Positions 7,529 through 15,980 of a stretch of 64,000 bases of DNA are shown here, piece by piece. This stretch comes from Angustibacter sp049994355 (GTDB lineage: Bacteria > Actinomycetota > Actinomycetes > Actinomycetales > Angustibacteraceae): contig NZ_CP188257.1 of the NCBI RefSeq assembly GCF_049994355.1, positions 2,728,001 to 2,792,000 of the forward strand, in the 5' to 3' direction. Made by a program: the position numbers and the translations under genes. The notes under the pieces were generated by a model. The model did not search any database and was not told where the DNA came from. It was given only the letters and a program-made list of their open reading frames with translations. Numbering within the stretch: the stretch's first letter is position 1; the number at the start of each line of letters is the position of its first letter.

Positions 7529-8872
7529 GTGAGCGCGGAAGAGGGCGTCACGCTGGAACTGGACGACATCCAGAGCGGCGCGCTGCGCGAGCGGCCGTCG
7601 CCGTACATCGGCACCTACCTGATGCTGCGGATCGATGACGTGGTCGCGGGGCGCGAGCTTGTCCGACGGCTGCACGGCATCCTGGAGACCCAACGCGGGT
7701 CCGCCGAGCTCGCGGAGAGCACCTCGGTCACCGTGGGATTCACGCACCAGGGACTGAAGGTTTTGGGCGTGCCGCAGGCTTCGCTGGACTCCTTCGCACC
7801 CGAGTTCCGGGCCGGGATGGCGAGCCGCGCCGCAGAGCTGGGCGATGTCGGCGAGAGCAGCCCCGAGCGCTGGGAGCACCCGTTCGGCACCAGCGAGGTG
7901 CACGTGGCACTGGCGGTCCTGTCCCCCGATGAGGCGCGGCACCAGGAGGTCGTCGACCGGGCTCGCCAGGCCCACCAGGACCTGGTCGGGATCGAGGTCG
8001 TCTGGCGGCAGGACTGTTACCAGCTGCCGAACGGGCGGACCTCGTTCGGCTTCAAGGACGGGATCGGTCAGCCGGCCGTGGAAGGCAGCGGCCGACCCCC
8101 GCGGAACCGCCAGGAGCGCCCGCTGCGGGCAGGTGAGTTCATCCTCGGCTATCCCGACGAGACCGGGGAGCTGCCGCCGATGCCGACCCCGGACGTCCTC
8201 GGGCGCAACGGCACGTACGTGGTGCTGCGCAAGCTGCACACCCGGGTGGCGGCCTACCGACGCTACCTGAGCGAGCGCGCTGCCAACCGCACCCAGGAGG
8301 CGCTCCTCGGCGCCAAGATGGTGGGGCGCTGGCAAAGCGGTGCGCCACTCGCACTCACCCCGGACGTGGACGACGTCGAGCTGGGCGCGGACCCGGCCCG
8401 TAACAACGACTTCCGCTACGGCGACGACCCCCGTGGTTTCAAGTGCCCGGTCGGGGCCCACGCGCGACGAGCCAACCCGCGCGACGCCCTCGACCAGGAC
8501 GGCAGTGTCGACGTCCGGCTCCACCGGATGATCCGGCGAGGAACGAGCTACGGGCCGATGCTCCCGGATGGCGTGCTCGAGGACGACGGGGTGGACCGAG
8601 GCATCATCTTCGTTTTCGCGGGAGCGCACCTCAAGCGGCAGTTCGAGTTCGTCAAGACCCAGTGGCTCAACGACGGCATCTTCATCGGCGCCCCGCAGGA
8701 GAAGGACCCGCTCGTGGGGGCCAACGACGGATCAGGCAGCTTCACCATCCCCCAGCGCCCGATCCGACGTCGGCTGCAGGAGCTGCCTCCGTTCGTCGTC
8801 ACCCGGGGCGGCGAGTACCTCTTCGCCCCGGGACTGCGAGCGATGCGCTGGCTGTCAGAGCTCGATTCGTAG
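7529..8872 (+). CDS. DyP-type haem peroxidase
   Basis: A 447-aa member of the dye-decolourising peroxidase superfamily, using H2O2 to oxidise organic substrates at a haem. The GxxDG signature is GFKDG at 174-178, with Asp177 the catalytic acid. His311 (VGAHARRANPRD) is the likely proximal haem ligand and the RR pair near 336-337 supplies the distal Arg. The length and the long insertions before the haem ligand fit the large (C/D-type, now V) DyP class rather than the short secreted A/B class. There is no Tat signal and no encapsulin-targeting tail (it ends AMRWLSELDS), so it is likely free in the cytoplasm. GTG start follows AGAAGGGA. It is the centre of the cluster. Confidence 0.93.
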   Translation: MSAEEGVTLELDDIQSGALRERPSPYIGTYLMLRIDDVVAGRELVRRLHGILETQRGSAELAESTSVTVGFTHQGLKVLGVPQASLDSFAPEFRAGMASRAAELGDVGESSPERWEHPFGTSEVHVALAVLSPDEARHQEVVDRARQAHQDLVGIEVVWRQDCYQLPNGRTSFGFKDGIGQPAVEGSGRPPRNRQERPLRAGEFILGYPDETGELPPMPTPDVLGRNGTYVVLRKLHTRVAAYRRYLSERAANRTQEALLGAKMVGRWQSGAPLALTPDVDDVELGADPARNNDFRYGDDPRGFKCPVGAHARRANPRDALDQDGSVDVRLHRMIRRGTSYGPMLPDGVLEDDGVDRGIIFVFAGAHLKRQFEFVKTQWLNDGIFIGAPQEKDPLVGANDGSGSFTIPQRPIRRRLQELPPFVVTRGGEYLFAPGLRAMRWLSELDS

Positions 8873-8906
8873 CACCGCACGCGGCGACAAGAACGGAGGC
8901 ATGCCC

Positions 8907-9767
8907 ATGAGCACAGCAGGGACCAACCGGTGGGACACGCTCGACTTCGGTCCGCCGGGATCCGACCTCGAGCAGACCGAGCCACCGGTGACCGTCGACT
9001 ACCGCTCGGGCGGCGCGGTCGCCGTGATCACCCTCAACCGGCCGCGCGCCGACAACGCCATCACCACGGAGATGGGCGCGCTGCTGACCGAGGTCGTCGA
9101 GACCATCGCCGTCCGCCCGGCTGTCCGCGTCGTCGTCCTGACCGGCGCCGGTGACCGAGCGTTCTCCGTCGGGAGCGACCTTCGTCAACGAAAGAACATG
9201 ACCAAGGAGGACTGGCTGCGCCAGCGCCAGGACTTCGACCGCACCCTCTACACGGTGCGCCAGCTGCGCAAGCCCATCTTCGCTGCGGTGAACGGGATCG
9301 CCTACGGCGGTGGCTCCGAGCTCGCACAGAGCACCGACTTCATCATCGCCGCCGAGAACGCCACCTTCGGCCAACCCGAGGCGATGCTCGGACTTGCCGC
9401 GGGCGGCGGATCACCTGCCCTGCTCCCGCGACTGCTCCCCCCAGGCAAGGCACTGCAGATGCTCATGACCGGCGACCCCATCACGGCGGACGAGGCGCAT
9501 CGGCTCGGGATGGTCAATGAGATCCACCCCTCCAGCGGACTGATGGATGCCGCGATGCGCATCGCCGAGAAGATCGCCAGCAATTCCCCGACCGCCGTGC
9601 AGGCAGTCAAGCGTGCTGTCCGCCTCGGCGAAGGACAACCGATCGAGCAGGCCATCGCGATCATGATGGATTCGCACTGGCGTTCGGCCATCCACCCCGA
9701 CCGCATCGAGGGCATCGGCGCCTTCAACGACGATCGCGAGCCGACGTTCGCCGATCCCGACTACTGA
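8907..9767 (+). CDS. enoyl-CoA hydratase/isomerase (crotonase) family
   Basis: A 286-aa crotonase-fold protein. The oxyanion-hole segment FSVGSD (86-91) and the segment GIAYGGGSELA are clear. Both catalytic glutamates of hydratases are kept: Glu138 in GGGSELA and Glu158 in FGQPEAMLGL. It should therefore be able to hydrate or isomerise an acyl-CoA, substrate unknown. GGAGG at 8895-8899 sits 7 nt before this ATG but only 1 nt before the ATG at 8901, which decides the start. It lies 34 nt after the peroxidase gene and 46 nt before the Mo-enzyme gene. A crotonase between two redox enzymes suggests a degradative route acting on a CoA-activated compound. Confidence 0.88.
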   Translation: MSTAGTNRWDTLDFGPPGSDLEQTEPPVTVDYRSGGAVAVITLNRPRADNAITTEMGALLTEVVETIAVRPAVRVVVLTGAGDRAFSVGSDLRQRKNMTKEDWLRQRQDFDRTLYTVRQLRKPIFAAVNGIAYGGGSELAQSTDFIIAAENATFGQPEAMLGLAAGGGSPALLPRLLPPGKALQMLMTGDPITADEAHRLGMVNEIHPSSGLMDAAMRIAEKIASNSPTAVQAVKRAVRLGEGQPIEQAIAIMMDSHWRSAIHPDRIEGIGAFNDDREPTFADPDY

Positions 9768-9813
9768 ACACCCAGCTCGGCGTCACCCACCAGCCGACCA
9801 AGGAGACTGCGAC

Positions 9814-10893
9814 ATGGCAACTGCAGGCGAGCTCGAGGCGGCGCGGGCGGCGCTCCTGATGATCAATCCCGCTCCCTACAACGCCGAGGCACCTCCCGCG
9901 GCGCTCAGCGGGGACACCACACCGACCGAGCTGCACTACGTGCGCAGCAACTTCGCCGTCCCGCAACACGACGGCACGCTCGAGATCGGTGGAGCGGTGG
10001 AGAACCCGATCACGCTGAACCTCGACGACCTGCGGGCCATGCCGGCCACCGAGGTGACCGTGACGCTCGAGTGCGCCGGAAACGGGCGCCTCGACATGCG
10101 CCCGCTACCGACCGGCGAGCCATGGGGCGACTATGCGGTCTCCACCGCCCGCTGGACTGGTGCCTACCTGCACGAGGTGTTGGCCCTGGCACGTCCCATC
10201 GCAGCCGGGGTCGACGTCCGCTTCGAGGGTGCCGACCACGGCGCATACCACCTCAAGCCGATCCTGCCCGAGACCAACAAGGACGACCTGTCCTTCGTGC
10301 GAGCCCTCCCACTGGCCCACGCCGTCGACCCCGCGTCCGGGATCCTGATCGCCTACGAGATGAACGGCGAGCCGCTCGGTCCGGATCACGGTGCACCGTT
10401 CCGCGCCATCGTGCCGCACTGGTACGCCGTCGCCTCGGTCAAGTGGCTCAAGCACATCGACGTCCTCACCGAGCCGTACGCCGGGGAGTTCCAGACCGGC
10501 CACTACATGTACCAGTGGCCAGACCGACCAGAGGAACCCGTCAGCCTGATGCGCGTGCGCGCGCGGATCACCGATCCCGCACCAGGAGCCATCATCAGTC
10601 CTGGCACCTACACCGTCCGAGGCAAGGCGTGGTCCGGGACCGGGCCCGTGACCCGCGTCGAGGTCAGCCTCACCGGCGAGGGCGACTGGTACCCGGCAGA
10701 GCTTGAGCCAGCCAGAGGCCCCCACCAGTGGCAGGACTGGTCCTTCGCCTGGCCGGCACGGGACATCGGCCGGCACACCCTGCGCGCACGGGCCACCGAC
10801 GCCGGCGGCAACGTCCAACCCGACGTCCCGCCGTGGAACCGCCTCGGGTACGGCAACAACGCCATCGAGGTCTCCTACGTCGACATCTGCTGA
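9814..10893 (+). CDS. sulfite-oxidase-like molybdopterin oxidoreductase
   Basis: A 359-aa protein with a molybdopterin-binding domain (about 35-220) and a C-terminal Mo-co dimerisation domain of immunoglobulin type (about 240-355). Cys87 in LECAGNGR is the conserved Mo ligand of the sulfite oxidase family. HYVRSNFAVP near the N-terminus and PHWYAVASVKWLKHI in the middle are family patterns. There is no signal peptide and no haem domain, so it is cytoplasmic and its electron acceptor is unknown. It ends the five-gene DyP cluster. Substrate may be sulfite or another oxyanion or S/N-oxide; the sequence does not decide. Confidence 0.88.
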   Translation: MATAGELEAARAALLMINPAPYNAEAPPAALSGDTTPTELHYVRSNFAVPQHDGTLEIGGAVENPITLNLDDLRAMPATEVTVTLECAGNGRLDMRPLPTGEPWGDYAVSTARWTGAYLHEVLALARPIAAGVDVRFEGADHGAYHLKPILPETNKDDLSFVRALPLAHAVDPASGILIAYEMNGEPLGPDHGAPFRAIVPHWYAVASVKWLKHIDVLTEPYAGEFQTGHYMYQWPDRPEEPVSLMRVRARITDPAPGAIISPGTYTVRGKAWSGTGPVTRVEVSLTGEGDWYPAELEPARGPHQWQDWSFAWPARDIGRHTLRARATDAGGNVQPDVPPWNRLGYGNNAIEVSYVDIC

Positions 10894-10941
10894 GCACGGT
10901 CGTGGACGCTGACGACCCGAGCTTTCACGGCCCGTAGATGG

Positions 10942-12336
10942 TCAGGACGAAGCGGCGCCGGCCGTAGTCGGGACGTGGATGAGCTTGCGGTTGACGAACT
11001 CGTCGATGCCGTACGGGCCTAGCTCGCGCCCCACACCGGACCGCTTGGTGCCACCGAACGGCAACTCCGGGCCGCCGCCCTCCGGCGCGTTGACCCATAC
11101 CATCCCGGTGTCGAGCCGGTCGGCGACCTCGAACGCCACCGCCGGGTCGGAGTGGTAGACCACGCCCCCCAACCCGTACGTCGTGTCGTTGGCCAGCGCG
11201 ATCGCCTCATCCGCGTCGTGGACCCGGTACACCACTGCGACTGGGCCGAACAGCTCCTCGTGGTAGGCCCGCATCCCCGGCGTGACATCGGTCAGCACCG
11301 TCGCCTCGACGAACGCGCCCGGCCGGTCCAGCCGGCGCCCACCGGTCTGCAACGTGGCGCCCTTGCCGACAGCGTCCTCGACCTGGGCCAGCAGGCCGAC
11401 CGCAGCTGCTTCGGAGGACAGCGGCCCGTACGACGTGGCCGCGTCGGTGGGATCGCCGGTCGTCTGCGCGGCCATCGCCGCAGTGAACCGCTCGACGAAC
11501 TCGTCGTAGAGCCCATCCGCGACGATGAAGCGCTTTGCGGCGTTGCAGGCCTGCCCGGCGTTACTCATCCGGGCTGCCACGGCAATGTCGACGACGCCCG
11601 GCAGGTCCGCGGTGTCGAGCACGATGAAGGCGTCCGACCCGCCGAGCTCGAGGACGACCTTCTTCAGGTTCGCGCCGGCGACGGCGGCTACCGCGGCGCC
11701 GGCCCGCTCGCTGCCCGTGACGGACACACCGTGCACCCGCGGGTCGGCGATGATCTGCGCGACCTGGTCGTTGGACGCGAAAACGTTGAGGTAGGCGTCC
11801 GTGGTGAGCCCGGACTCGCGGAAGACCCGCTCAATAGCGAGCGCCGACTCGGGGCACTGGGGTGCGTGTTTGAGGATGATCGTGTTGCCGACCAACAGGT
11901 TCGGGGCGGCGAAGCGGGCGACCTGGTAGTAGGGGTAGTTCCACGGCATGATTCCAAGCAGTGAGCCGATGGGCGCCTTGCGGACGAACGCGATGCCGTC
12001 CGAGTCAGAGTCGAGTCGCTGGTCGGCGAGCAGCGTGGGGGCCTGGTCCGCGTAGTAGCGGTAGATGCCGGCTACGTACTCGATCTCGGCGACGGCTTCC
12101 GCCGTGGGCTTCCCCATCTCCCGCGTGATCAGTGCTGCCAGTGCGTCGACCCGCTCCAAGTAGCGGTCGGCCACCCGGTACAGGACCGCCATACGCTCGC
12201 CCAGCGTCGTGCGGCCCAGCGCCGCGAACGCCGCGTTACTGCGGGCCAGAATGTCCGCAATCTCGGTGTCACTGGCCGTCAGGTACTCGCTCTCAACCGC
12301 GCCCGTGGCGGGGTTGACCACCCGGTAGTCGCTCAT
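10942..12336 (-). CDS. NAD(P)-dependent aldehyde dehydrogenase, succinate-semialdehyde type
   Basis: A 464-aa class of the ALDH superfamily. The catalytic machinery is complete: Asn132 in PWNYP, Glu230 in VLELGGSD and the nucleophile Cys264 in NAGQACNAAKRF. The N-terminal VVNPATGAV and length fit short-chain semialdehyde dehydrogenases of the GabD/YneI type, which oxidise succinate semialdehyde to succinate. No aminotransferase for GABA is adjacent, so the physiological aldehyde is open. It converges with the Mo-enzyme gene, with 48 bp between stops and no clear terminator hairpin. The SnoaL-like gene upstream on the same strand may be its partner. Confidence 0.9.
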   Translation of the reverse strand: MSDYRVVNPATGAVESEYLTASDTEIADILARSNAAFAALGRTTLGERMAVLYRVADRYLERVDALAALITREMGKPTAEAVAEIEYVAGIYRYYADQAPTLLADQRLDSDSDGIAFVRKAPIGSLLGIMPWNYPYYQVARFAAPNLLVGNTIILKHAPQCPESALAIERVFRESGLTTDAYLNVFASNDQVAQIIADPRVHGVSVTGSERAGAAVAAVAGANLKKVVLELGGSDAFIVLDTADLPGVVDIAVAARMSNAGQACNAAKRFIVADGLYDEFVERFTAAMAAQTTGDPTDAATSYGPLSSEAAAVGLLAQVEDAVGKGATLQTGGRRLDRPGAFVEATVLTDVTPGMRAYHEELFGPVAVVYRVHDADEAIALANDTTYGLGGVVYHSDPAVAFEVADRLDTGMVWVNAPEGGGPELPFGGTKRSGVGRELGPYGIDEFVNRKLIHVPTTAGAASS

Positions 12337-12372
12337 CGGAACAGCCCTCCGTGTGTGGCCGGCTAGAACCGC

Positions 12373-12762
12373 CTACCCGTTGGATGCTGGCGGCACGATG
12401 GTCGCCCCCAGCTGCTTGAGATGATCAAGCTCGTCGAACAACATTGCCTCGGCGACGATCTTCCCGCCGTCCAGCCGGGCAAGACCAAAGCCAACGTTCG
12501 TCCAACGTTTGCCGGTGGCTGGAACTCCCTCCCACTCACCGGAATGGACTCCACTTGTGGCGACCCGGATCGCCACCTGGTCTCCCTCGCCGACGATGTC
12601 AGTGATCTTCATGTGATGATCACTGAAGGGCAGCGTCGTCAGGACCTCGCGCCATTCTCCGGCCAACTCCGGGCTGAGTACTTCTTCCAACGAATCCAGT
12701 TCGAGGGTGTCCACCATCTCCACCAACCGCTGGACGACAGCCTTGTTCTCTTCGACCGACAT
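12373..12762 (-). CDS. SnoaL-like/ester-cyclase family protein
   Basis: A 129-aa NTF2-fold protein. The pattern VVQRLVEMVDT, then SDHHMKITDIVGEGDQVAIRV, HSGEWEGVPATGKRWT and FGLARLDGGKIVAEAMLFDEL is characteristic of SnoaL-like polyketide cyclase and ester-cyclase relatives. Such proteins are small hydrolases, cyclases or binding proteins, and the function cannot be read from family alone. The ATG has GGGAGG at good distance. The ORF continues upstream without a start that has a ribosome site. It is 36 bp upstream of the aldehyde dehydrogenase gene, so the two are probably co-transcribed. Confidence 0.75.
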   Translation of the reverse strand: MSVEENKAVVQRLVEMVDTLELDSLEEVLSPELAGEWREVLTTLPFSDHHMKITDIVGEGDQVAIRVATSGVHSGEWEGVPATGKRWTNVGFGLARLDGGKIVAEAMLFDELDHLKQLGATIVPPASNG

Positions 12763-13232
12763 GAGGGCCTCCCTGGCGTGCAGTCCGGCCTGCGCCCGGC
12801 TGACGTTACTCGCGCGCGAAGGCAGCGGGGCAGCCCCCAATCGAACCTCCGCACACGTCGGCGATCCGCTCCATCCAACGGTCATGTGGAAAAGATGACG
12901 ACACCCCGAGCATCCCGGCCAGATCATCACCAGTGGGACTTGCTGGCACCTTTGCCAGCTTCGCCGCGTCGGACCTCGTACTTGTCTTGGACGCTGTTCT
13001 GCTCCTCGTGAGGGGACCCGCCGGACAACATGTGACGGTGGAACGCATCACCGCGACGGATGCCTTCTACCACGAGTCCGCGTTTCAGTGCCTGACAAGG
13101 CGGGATGGGTCTTAGATGACTAGGCGAGCAGAGATTGAGTGGCATTTCGCGTTCCCCCGTGCGTCCCAGCTGAAGATTCCTCGCCGTGCTCGGCGCACGG
13201 GCCGCTCCCGCGTGTGATCGGAGATAGGTCGG
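12763..13232. other. 470-bp region with no supported gene
   Basis: This lies between divergent genes (SnoaL-like and antiporter). Only short open frames of 60-80 codons occur. None has a ribosome site plus a plausible protein pattern. It should hold both promoters, but I see no strong dyad or repeat. Confidence 0.6.
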
Positions 13233-14435
13233 ATGGATGCGCTGTCGCTGACGCTGGTCCTGACCATCATCTTCGGCTGGTGCCTGCTCGCCCGCCTCTT
13301 ACAGCGAGCCGGGCTGACCGCTCCGATCGTGTTCGTCGCTGCCGGCTTTGTGCTCGCAGAGGGGCTGGAGATCCTGGATCTCACACTCGAACCGCACTTG
13401 GTCAAAGAAATCGCCGAAGTGACCCTGGTGTGGGTGCTGTTCGCCGACGCTTCAAGGGTTCGACCGAGCCAGTTCCGAAGAGACCTCGGCCTGTACGGGC
13501 GGCTGCTCGGGGTCGGGCTGCCGTTGACCGTAGCGCTGGGAACGGCAGTTGCACTGGTGGTGCTCGACGTCGACGTGTGGGCGGCTCTGCTGATCGGTGC
13601 CGCGCTCGCGCCGACCGACGCCGCCCTCGGCGCCGCCGTGATGTCCGACCCTGCAGTCCCTGGCAAGGTTCGCCGCGCGCTCAACGTCGAAAGCGGCCTC
13701 AACGACGGCATCGCCACCCCCATCGTGTTGGTGGCGATCGCCGGGGTCGCCGCAAGCGAAGGAATCGCCGGCGTGGAGAGCCCGAGCCGAGCTGTTCTCG
13801 CGCTGCTGGTCGGGGTGCTGGCCGGCGCCGCAGTCGGCGGGGCCGGCGGCGCGGCCACCCGCCTGGCCCGACGCCGAGGATGGCTTTCCGAGGAACTCTC
13901 CGGTCCCGCCGTCCTGGCCTTGGCGCTGCTCGCCTACACCGGGGCCTTGTTGGTCGACGGCAACGGATTCGTTGCCGCCTTCGTTGGCGGTCTGGTCTTC
14001 GGCGCGGTCGCCGGACGAGGCGGTGAAAAGGAGATCTACTTCGTGGAACAGTCGGGCGCCGTGGCGTCGATGGCCAGCTGGCTGATCTTCGGCGCCTTGG
14101 CTGTCCCGCTGATCGGCGACGCGTGGACTCCGCACGTGCTGGGATACGCCGTCCTCAGCCTTACCGTGATACGGATGCTGCCCGTGGCGCTCGCCCTCGC
14201 TGGCGCCGGTTTCGACCGGTTCGCAGTCGCGTTCGTCGGCTGGTTCGGACCCCGAGGGCTCGCTTCGGTGATCTTCGCGCTGCTGGCAGTGGAGGATCTG
14301 CACGACACGGGGAAGAACCTCGTCGCGGTCATCGCTTTCACCGTCCTGCTCAGCGTCGTCGCTCATGGCTTCAGCGGCGGGCCGCTCGCGAAACGGTTCA
14401 CCGAATCACCCAACCGAAGCACCGCACCCCGCTGA
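13233..14435 (+). CDS. CPA1-family cation:proton antiporter
   Basis: A 400-aa integral membrane protein with about 11-12 hydrophobic segments. ALAPTDAALGAAVMSD and NVESGLNDGIATPIVL are the paired transport signatures of the NhaP/NhaK branch of CPA1, with the ion-binding Asp residues (TD and ND) present. It should exchange Na+ or K+ for H+ across the cytoplasmic membrane. The protein ends soon after the last membrane segment (ESPNRSTAPR), with no cytoplasmic TrkA/RCK regulatory domain. It is monocistronic and converges with the next gene, with 124 bp between stops and no strong hairpin. Confidence 0.88.
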   Translation: MDALSLTLVLTIIFGWCLLARLLQRAGLTAPIVFVAAGFVLAEGLEILDLTLEPHLVKEIAEVTLVWVLFADASRVRPSQFRRDLGLYGRLLGVGLPLTVALGTAVALVVLDVDVWAALLIGAALAPTDAALGAAVMSDPAVPGKVRRALNVESGLNDGIATPIVLVAIAGVAASEGIAGVESPSRAVLALLVGVLAGAAVGGAGGAATRLARRRGWLSEELSGPAVLALALLAYTGALLVDGNGFVAAFVGGLVFGAVAGRGGEKEIYFVEQSGAVASMASWLIFGALAVPLIGDAWTPHVLGYAVLSLTVIRMLPVALALAGAGFDRFAVAFVGWFGPRGLASVIFALLAVEDLHDTGKNLVAVIAFTVLLSVVAHGFSGGPLAKRFTESPNRSTAPR

Positions 14436-14559
14436 ACTCGAAGTGCACCGCGACCTCGCCGGCCAGCAGCGTGGAGGGCAAGGAGCCCCGGGCCGTGATC
14501 GGTCCTCCAAGTCCGTCCTACCCATCTCAACGTCCCGTAAAGTACCCGCCGCCACCCCG

Positions 14560-15879
14560 TCAGCTGCCAAGGGGAACTTGCGCCAACTCGGAAGGTCCAG
14601 CCGTCGGATCGGACGAGTGAGCCTGGCGACCGGCGCCGACCAGGACCTGCAGGCATGCCAGGAGCACCACGACGATGGCCAGCGACCACCAGACCCGCGA
14701 CAGCGAGACGTCGTTTCCCCAGAGCAGGCCCACGATCCCGAGCGCAATGATCGCGGCGCGCAACCACGCGATGTTCGCCAGCACCCAGCGACCGGCGCCT
14801 GCGACCGCACCGGCGCCCAGCCGGGAACCAATGCCTTCGAGTCCACCGACCACCGTGGAGCGCACTGCCGTGCCGTACCGGTTCGAGCCGGCGAACCAGC
14901 CCGCCATCACCAGGACCAGCCCGAAGGCGAGCAGCACCTGCTGACCGCGCTGAAGGAAGGCGAGCAGGGTGTCGTAGAAGACGCGGCTGGCCGGCCCGAA
15001 TGTCGTCCCTGCCAGCTGGTTCACGAACAGCTGCTCTCCGACCGACAGCGCGAGCGCAATCAGGAGAGCGTTGCAGGCCACGACCGCTCCGATCGCCACC
15101 GTCATGCGTGGCCGGCGACGGGCGAGCAGGAAGGCAGCCAGATAGAGCAGTCCGACCACCGGGAGGAGCCAGCGGGCCACGGGGTTGCTGAAGGCGTAGA
15201 TGGTGCGCAGCTGCTTCACCTGTGGTGCTTCCAGGAGGACGATCTGCCGGTCGGTCTGCGGGACCGGGACGTTTTGCACGATCGTCAGCCCGCGGTCGAC
15301 CAGCCGCTGCTTGACCTGGGCGATGACGTCGTCAACGTCGAGCACCAGCTGGTCGCCCTGAACGGAGACGGCACCAGTTGCCTCGCCGGTCAGCACCCGA
15401 TGCATCGCCTGTTGGGTGCGCGTGGTGAGCCTGACCCAAAGGTCCGCGAACTCGTCCGAGGCGATGAAGGTTCGCACCTGGCGCTCGATCAGCCCGTCGA
15501 CTGCGGCATCTATGGGTCCGGCCAGCTGCTGGAGCCGGGGCCTGTCCGTGATCACCCCCGCAAAGGCGTTGTTGAGGATCGCCTCCACGTCGACCTGCTG
15601 TTCGATGGCGTCGGTCACGGTGGTCGCGAGGGCGTCCTGGACCTCGGGCGAGTTCACCAGCGGTCCGACGGTGTCCACGAAGCGCTGGGTGTCGTTCAGC
15701 GTTCGCTGGCCCCAGTAGGCCACCGCTGCCGGTGTGGTCAGCAGGGCCGCGAGCACCACGCAGACGACGGCGGCGATGCCGCGCCCCCTCGACGGCCGCG
15801 CCGGTTCTGGGTTGGACGTCTGAGCGGGGACTGCCCCTGTTGCCGCGGCATTCGCGCGGTTCTGGCTCTCGTCAGACAT
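14560..15879 (-). CDS. unknown membrane protein
   Basis: A 439-aa protein of an actinobacterial type I cannot name. Residues 1-33 are a Pro/Ser-rich cytoplasmic tail. A transmembrane helix at about 34-60 follows, then an extracytoplasmic helical region (about 60-230) rich in Asp, Gln and Val. Five or six further membrane segments fill the C-terminal half. The architecture resembles large uncharacterised proteins with one N-terminal anchor, an external domain and a C-terminal membrane bundle. GGAG is 6 nt before this ATG; an in-frame ATG two codons upstream is also possible. It follows the SulP gene on the same strand by 101 bp and may be co-transcribed. Confidence 0.75.
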   Translation of the reverse strand: MSDESQNRANAAATGAVPAQTSNPEPARPSRGRGIAAVVCVVLAALLTTPAAVAYWGQRTLNDTQRFVDTVGPLVNSPEVQDALATTVTDAIEQQVDVEAILNNAFAGVITDRPRLQQLAGPIDAAVDGLIERQVRTFIASDEFADLWVRLTTRTQQAMHRVLTGEATGAVSVQGDQLVLDVDDVIAQVKQRLVDRGLTIVQNVPVPQTDRQIVLLEAPQVKQLRTIYAFSNPVARWLLPVVGLLYLAAFLLARRRPRMTVAIGAVVACNALLIALALSVGEQLFVNQLAGTTFGPASRVFYDTLLAFLQRGQQVLLAFGLVLVMAGWFAGSNRYGTAVRSTVVGGLEGIGSRLGAGAVAGAGRWVLANIAWLRAAIIALGIVGLLWGNDVSLSRVWWSLAIVVVLLACLQVLVGAGRQAHSSDPTAGPSELAQVPLGS

Positions 15880-15980
15880 GACCATCTCCTCGGACGCCGC
15901 AGCAGGGACACAACCATGGTCCTGGTCGCAGTGCCGCGCTGTCTTCACCCGAACCGCGTGAACCTGTCCCGCCTCAGCGG

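Noticed and set aside
7529..8872. DyP peroxidase as encapsulin cargo
   Set aside because: The C-terminus lacks an encapsulin-targeting peptide and no encapsulin shell gene is in the window.
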